36,632 nt of DNA from assembly GCA_902605525.1 (NCBI GenBank), contig CACLCV010000009.1:1-36632 (forward strand). The letters are read 5' to 3'. Shown piece by piece: positions 32,740 through 36,632 of the stretch (its first letter is position 1; each line of letters starts with the position of its first letter). The notes under the pieces were generated by a model. That model saw only the letters and a list, made by a program, of their open reading frames with translations, ran no database searches and was not told the origin of the DNA. This stretch comes from an uncultured Gammaproteobacteria bacterium. GTDB lineage: Bacteria; Pseudomonadota; Gammaproteobacteria; GCA-002705445; GCA-002716945. Made by a program: the position numbers and the translations under genes.

Positions 32740-34182
32740 TTATTTATGTCTAATTAATCGCTTAGAAAGTAGTGTCAAAAATAGTAACATCAAAACAAAT
32801 ATATCTCCATATCGAGAATAGAATGATCTGTCTAAATTTATTGGTGCGGAACCTGATAATCTGCCCAGTTTATTGATAGGAATATATTCAACGATTTCTC
32901 CATAATTATTTATGACAGCGCTCAACCCAGTGTTTGCTGCTCTCAATATATACCTATTGAATTCAAGTGCTCTAATTTGCGTAATCTGCAGGTGTTGGTA
33001 TGGGCCTAAGCTATTACCAAACCAGCCATCATTGCTGATGTTTATTATAATTTCGTTTTCAATATCAGACTTCAGCAAGTTTGGAAATGTACTTTCAAAA
33101 CAAATCAAAGGTAACAGTTTAGTATTATTAAAGAAAATTTCTTTTTGAGAATCAGGTCCATGAGACAAGTTCGATAGTGGTATATCAATTGAATCTGATA
33201 ATTTAATAACTGTATCATACCAAGGAGTATATTCTCCAAATGGAACAAGTTTTCTCTTATGGTAATAATCAACTTTTTCAGAGAAAAAAACCATGCTATT
33301 AAAATAGTTGCTCTCAGATTTTGTAAAAAATCCAGCAATGATAATATTACTCTTATTAGATACCGTCATTATCTTTTCTAATAGTTTATTATTATTATTT
33401 AAAGCATATGGCGTTATAGTTTCAGGAAGAATAATTAAGTCAGTAGAGATTTTTTCATCAAGAAATTTAATATACTGATTTATAATATCTTGATATTCGT
33501 CAGTGTCGTATATTTTATCTGGATATATGTTCGGTTGATATATTGTATAACTAATATATTCATCATACTTTATTTCTTCATTGTTGCTAATGAAATATGT
33601 TGATAGATATGTTGATCCCAATATTATTGATAGCAAGATATATTGCTTATGTTTAACTTGAAATGACTTATAAAATAAAGATGACATTAATACGACTATA
33701 TAGGTAACCATAAATGTTCCAAATACTGGATATATAAAATTAAAAATAGTTCCGTTTTGGGAGTTTCCAATCAAAAGCCATGGAAATCCTCCAAAAAAAA
33801 GAGATTTAATATACTCGGCTGCTAAAAATATAACTGCAAGTAAATTAATATTATAAATACCATTTTTTTTAATTGGCTTATGTAATAATGCAATTGATAT
33901 ATAAGGTAGACTTATTATTATTATAAATAATGTCGTAACCAGGATGCTCCCGACTATGCTCATAAGGCCATATGTCATCAAACTCTCACTTACCCAAGAG
34001 ACGCCGAACGCATGAATGAGAAATGCATAAAAGAACGTATATCTTATTTTATTTTTGAGTGAAACATCCTCAATCACTTTAAAGAAAATAACCAGAGAAA
34101 CAAAAATCAGGATCTTATAGTTAAACGGAGAATATGATAAAACATATAATGCCGCAGAAATTAATAAGGAAAATAACTTCAA
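32740..34182 (-). CDS. lnt: Apolipoprotein N-acyltransferase
   Basis: This 480-residue inner-membrane enzyme adds the third acyl chain to lipoproteins. Six or seven hydrophobic helices (about 1-195) and a final C-terminal helix (about 455-475) flank a periplasmic nitrilase-like domain. Its triad is Glu254 (ILPETITPY), Lys309 (YYHKRKLVPFGEYTPW) and Cys361 (LPLICFESTFP). GGFPWLLIGNSQ (131-142) is also typical. It overlaps ybeX by four bases (ATGA) and abuts leuS. The ybeX-lnt order is conserved in gammaproteobacteria. LptE, whose maturation depends on this pathway, is encoded two genes downstream. Confidence 0.96.
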   Translation of the reverse strand: MKLFSLLISAALYVLSYSPFNYKILIFVSLVIFFKVIEDVSLKNKIRYTFFYAFLIHAFGVSWVSESLMTYGLMSIVGSILVTTLFIIIISLPYISIALLHKPIKKNGIYNINLLAVIFLAAEYIKSLFFGGFPWLLIGNSQNGTIFNFIYPVFGTFMVTYIVVLMSSLFYKSFQVKHKQYILLSIILGSTYLSTYFISNNEEIKYDEYISYTIYQPNIYPDKIYDTDEYQDIINQYIKFLDEKISTDLIILPETITPYALNNNNKLLEKIMTVSNKSNIIIAGFFTKSESNYFNSMVFFSEKVDYYHKRKLVPFGEYTPWYDTVIKLSDSIDIPLSNLSHGPDSQKEIFFNNTKLLPLICFESTFPNLLKSDIENEIIINISNDGWFGNSLGPYQHLQITQIRALEFNRYILRAANTGLSAVINNYGEIVEYIPINKLGRLSGSAPINLDRSFYSRYGDIFVLMLLFLTLLSKRLIRHK

Positions 34183-35015
34183 GAGCTATTATTATCTTTT
34201 TTAATGATTAGTTGTATGCGGTTAATTTTTTTTGAATCTGCTGACAAAACTGTAAAAATAAAATTATTTATTTCAATAATTTCTTGTTTTGTTGGAACTT
34301 TTTCAAATTTATTAATTAGAAAACCACCTAAAGTTTCTATATCTTCATCTACAAATGACGTATTAAATCTCTCATTAAAATCATCCAAGGCAAGTAAGGC
34401 ATCAATTATATATTTATTGTGTGCTTGCTGAATTATGAACTCTCTAGATGATACATCATGCTCATCATCAATTTCACCTATTATTTCCTCAATTAGATCC
34501 TCAAGAGTAACAAGTCCGGACACGTTACTATGTTCATCAATAACGATAGCTATATGATTACGACTAGCTTTAAAATCATTTAACAAGATATTCAGCCTTT
34601 TACTCTCAGGAATAAATGTTGCTGGTCTCATATAGTCATGGAGATCAAAATCATTATTTGTATTAATTTGATTTTTCAGTAAATCTTTTGCATGAAGTAT
34701 ACCTATAATTTCATCAAGCTTCCCATTAATTACCGGAAATCTCGAGTGTCCTGATTCAATGACCTTAGTTATCACGGTATTAAGTTCTTCATTAACATCA
34801 ATAGCAATTACATGCGGTCTTGGTATCATAATTTCCCTAACTGGAATTTCAGAGACACTGAATACACCTAGTATCATCTGATACGAATCTTGACTTATAA
34901 GGTTATCGTTAGCGGCAGTAGTTAGAAGTGAGATTAAATCTTTCTTATCTTTTGGGCTATCTCCTAAAAGATCTTTAATCTTATCAAACCATGAATTATC
35001 TTTAGCTTCTGACAT
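34179..35015 (-). CDS. ybeX: CorC/YbeX CBS-domain protein
   Basis: This soluble protein of about 278 residues has two CBS domains (EIMIPRPHVIAID through RFPVINGKLDEIIGILHAKDLL, and a second ending NVSGLVTLEDLIEEIIGEI). A C-terminal CorC_HlyC domain follows (about 195-278). It lacks the DUF21 membrane domain of full CorB-type proteins, as in E. coli YbeX. Roles in ribosome metabolism and Mg2+/Co2+ handling have been reported for the family. I prefer the second ATG (35015), which has GGGA just upstream; an ATG at 35027 would add four residues (MGTH) and lengthen the overlap with ybeY from 14 to 26 bases. Confidence 0.92.
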   Translation of the reverse strand: MSEAKDNSWFDKIKDLLGDSPKDKKDLISLLTTAANDNLISQDSYQMILGVFSVSEIPVREIMIPRPHVIAIDVNEELNTVITKVIESGHSRFPVINGKLDEIIGILHAKDLLKNQINTNNDFDLHDYMRPATFIPESKRLNILLNDFKASRNHIAIVIDEHSNVSGLVTLEDLIEEIIGEIDDEHDVSSREFIIQQAHNKYIIDALLALDDFNERFNTSFVDEDIETLGGFLINKFEKVPTKQEIIEINNFIFTVLSADSKKINRIQLIIKKDNNSS

Positions 35016-35454
35016 ATGGGTTCCCATAATTCATATCTGCTAACAATTTCATCTCTAATTTTTCCATTTTTAATCGATTTCTGGTTACATTATGTGTATA
35101 TCCTTGAAGGTGTAACATAGAGTGAATAATCATATGTGCCCATCTAAGCTTCGATGGAAGTCCGAATTCTTTTGCTTCTTGATTGATAATTTTCGGACAT
35201 AGAACAATATCGCCAGAAGAAGTATTTTTATCATTATCTGGGAATGTTAAAACGTTAGTAGCATGATCATTATTTAAATAGTTTTTATTGAGTGTTCTGA
35301 TTCTCTGGTGTCCAACAAATATTATGTTTACATGAGATAGAACATCTTTCATTAAGCTTATTAGTACCCACTTTTTTATAATTCGTGAAGATGGAATATA
35401 ATGCTTCTTAATATAGGTTATGTAATTAATCTTTATTTTTTTTTCTTTTTCCAT
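35002..35454 (-). CDS. ybeY: Endoribonuclease YbeY
   Basis: This 150-residue zinc-dependent endoribonuclease is involved in 16S rRNA 3' maturation and ribosome quality control. The ligand motif H-x3-H-x9-H is intact at His107, His111 and His121 (AHMIIHSMLHLQGYTHN). Within it, the common HG reads HS and the common YDH reads YTH, so the motif is slightly divergent while the ligands are kept. TNVLTFP (67-73) and GDIVLCP (81-87) are typical. It overlaps phoH by 29 bases in another frame, across a run of nine A residues, and overlaps ybeX downstream. Confidence 0.93.
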   Translation of the reverse strand: MEKEKKIKINYITYIKKHYIPSSRIIKKWVLISLMKDVLSHVNIIFVGHQRIRTLNKNYLNNDHATNVLTFPDNDKNTSSGDIVLCPKIINQEAKEFGLPSKLRWAHMIIHSMLHLQGYTHNVTRNRLKMEKLEMKLLADMNYGNPYVRS

Positions 35455-36403
35455 ATTCAGTAATAATAGATGTTACTATTTTATGCCTCATTACATCTTT
35501 TGGTTCAAAGTTGACCGCATCTATGCCTTTAATTTTTAAGATAAATTCTAAACAATCTTTAAGTCCTGATGATGATTCCCTGGGAAGATCAATTTGACTT
35601 ACATCTCCAGTAACAACTGTGGACGAACCATAACCTATCCTTGTAAGAAACATCTGCATTTGTGAAATAGTAGTATTTTGTGCCTCATCTAAGATGATGA
35701 ACGCATCATTAAGAGTTCTACCTCTCATATAAGCCAGTGGGGCAATCTCAATTATATTTTTTTCTAAAAGCTTGTTTACATTATCAAAACCTAAACATTC
35801 ATATAGAGAATCATATAGAGGCTGTAAATATGGATCAATTTTTTCTGCTAAGTCCCCGGGAAGAAATCCAAGTTTCTCACCTGCCTCTATAGCTGGTCTC
35901 ACTAAAATTATCTTTTTTACATGACCATTTTCAAGAGCATAGACAGCAGATGCTACAGCAAGAAATGTCTTCCCAGTGCCGGCTGCACCGATTCCAAATG
36001 TAATTGTATTTTTATTTATAGTGTCGATGAATTTCTTTTGATTAATTGATTTTGGTTTAATAATTATTTTCTTTAGTTTAATATTATGTTTCGTTTCATT
36101 TTCATAATCATGAGATAATAATTCTCCAGAGTTATTAAGATACAAATGTAATTGTTTTGGCGTAATTTCTTCATTTCCGGACAGGTCATACATTCTCTCA
36201 ATAAAATTAGATGTCCTAGCAACATTTTCATTATCTCCAGTAATTTTAAAAGAATTGCCTCTATTAGATATTTCTACATCAAAAAAGATTTCTATTTGTC
36301 TGATATTTTTATCTAGTAAGCCACATAAATTAGCAAGTCTATCGTTATCTATAGGCTCTAACTTTATGATATTTTGGTTAAAATTATTTTGAGGAGATTT
36401 CAT
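35426..36403 (-). CDS. ybeZ: PhoH-like ATPase (YbeZ)
   Basis: This 325-residue cytosolic P-loop protein of the PhoH family has Walker A GIGAAGTGKT (137-146), Walker B FIILDEAQN near residue 236 and the sensor-like TRIGYGSSTVVTGDVSQID. The N-terminal about 110 residues include a KH-like RNA-binding region, as in YbeZ, which partners YbeY in rRNA processing. Despite the name it has no visible link to the pst block; no Pho box precedes it. It starts six bases after the miaB stop and overlaps ybeY, in the conserved miaB-ybeZ-ybeY-ybeX-lnt order. Confidence 0.95.
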   Translation of the reverse strand: MKSPQNNFNQNIIKLEPIDNDRLANLCGLLDKNIRQIEIFFDVEISNRGNSFKITGDNENVARTSNFIERMYDLSGNEEITPKQLHLYLNNSGELLSHDYENETKHNIKLKKIIIKPKSINQKKFIDTINKNTITFGIGAAGTGKTFLAVASAVYALENGHVKKIILVRPAIEAGEKLGFLPGDLAEKIDPYLQPLYDSLYECLGFDNVNKLLEKNIIEIAPLAYMRGRTLNDAFIILDEAQNTTISQMQMFLTRIGYGSSTVVTGDVSQIDLPRESSSGLKDCLEFILKIKGIDAVNFEPKDVMRHKIVTSIITEYGKRKKNKD

Positions 36404-36409
36404 TATTTA

Positions 36410-36632
36410 TTAAATATATCCATATAAAGAGCTTCGATTTGCTTTTGATATTTCGACCTCTATACTTTTACCAATGAGGTCGTCAGGAGCGATAAAACGA
36501 ACGATTTTATTTGTAAACGTTCTTCCATAAAGTTCTCCTTTTGTTTTTTTTGACTTCCCTTCGACTAAAATACGTTGTTTAGTATTCACAAGCTGTGATA
36601 GATATTTCTCTGAATTTTTCCTTAAAAGATTT
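36410..36632 (-). CDS. miaB: MiaB, C-terminal part (cut by window edge)
   Basis: Only the last 74 codons are in the window. The translation includes QRILVEGKSKKTKGELYGRT, then IVRFIAPDDLIGKSIEVEI and the end NRSSLYGYI, which is the TRAM domain of MiaB, the radical-SAM enzyme that methylthiolates i6A37 in tRNA. The catalytic part lies beyond 36632. It is six bases upstream of ybeZ in the usual order. It was identified by direct translation of the minus strand from the window edge. Confidence 0.9.
   Translation of the reverse strand, partial: NLLRKNSEKYLSQLVNTKQRILVEGKSKKTKGELYGRTFTNKIVRFIAPDDLIGKSIEVEISKANRSSLYGYI

Noticed and set aside
35426-36403. phoH homologue as a Pho regulon member
   Set aside because: The gene sits in the conserved miaB-ybeZ-ybeY operon and no Pho-box phasing was seen upstream; the name is historical.
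1-36632. Mobile element, phage, CRISPR or defence island
   Set aside because: No transposase, integrase, repeat-spacer array, restriction or toxin-antitoxin gene was recognised, and gene order is conserved chromosomal backbone throughout.

Overview
The window reads as a piece of a compact, AT-rich gammaproteobacterial chromosome. The gene orders miaB-phoH-ybeY-ybeX-lnt-leuS-lptE, holA-proA-nadD-rsfS and yhdP-nit-tldD-pmbA are typical of Gammaproteobacteria. Low GC, short or absent intergenic space and many overlapping start and stop codons fit a streamlined free-living marine lineage, for example SAR86-like. That placement is inference; there is no rRNA to confirm it. I saw no tRNA, rRNA, insertion sequence, prophage or CRISPR array, and no gap over 300 bp. 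The longest gap is 1390-1561.

Layout. (1) 22-9289, minus strand: a phosphate-starvation block transcribed phoR, pstS, pstC, pstA, pstB, phoU, phoB, then a small exported protein of unknown function and the magnesium transporter mgtE. Phased 11-bp Pho-box-like arrays lie in front of pstS (clear) and in front of the exported protein (tentative). (2) 9361-13835, plus strand: an unrecognised protein with methyltransferase-like sequence stretches, an AGCS Na+/alanine symporter, nadC and nhaA. A small exported protein converges on nhaA. (3) 14192-23945, minus strand: a tightly packed eight-gene operon, holA-proA-nadD-rsfS-yhdP-nit-tldD-pmbA. The conserved N-terminus of nadD can only be reached from a non-canonical start codon, most likely ATT. 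(4) 23973-27690: a beta-hydroxyacid dehydrogenase and an Irr-type Fur-family regulator on the plus strand, facing a minus-strand operon of rubrerythrin, a GlpC-like Fe-S protein and a DUF3501 protein. A perfect ICE-box-like palindrome overlaps the -10 of the rubrerythrin promoter, so regulator and target site sit together as an iron/haem-peroxide stress module. (5) 27809-29843: pyrD, a small unknown protein and a glyoxalase-II-like hydrolase. (6) 29840-36632, minus strand: the miaB (partial), phoH, ybeY, ybeX, lnt, leuS, lptE operon for RNA maturation and the envelope.

Two architectural habits recur. Several genes have a -10 hexamer only about 6-10 bases before the start codon and no Shine-Dalgarno, which predicts leaderless mRNAs. 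Two divergent pairs (holA/dehydrogenase and 28821-29114/hydrolase) share overlapping or palindromic -10 elements. The stress-type transcripts (pstS, rubrerythrin, the Pho-linked exported protein) instead have leaders with good Shine-Dalgarno sites. All four convergent gene pairs abut or overlap at their stop codons, leaving no room for intrinsic terminators.
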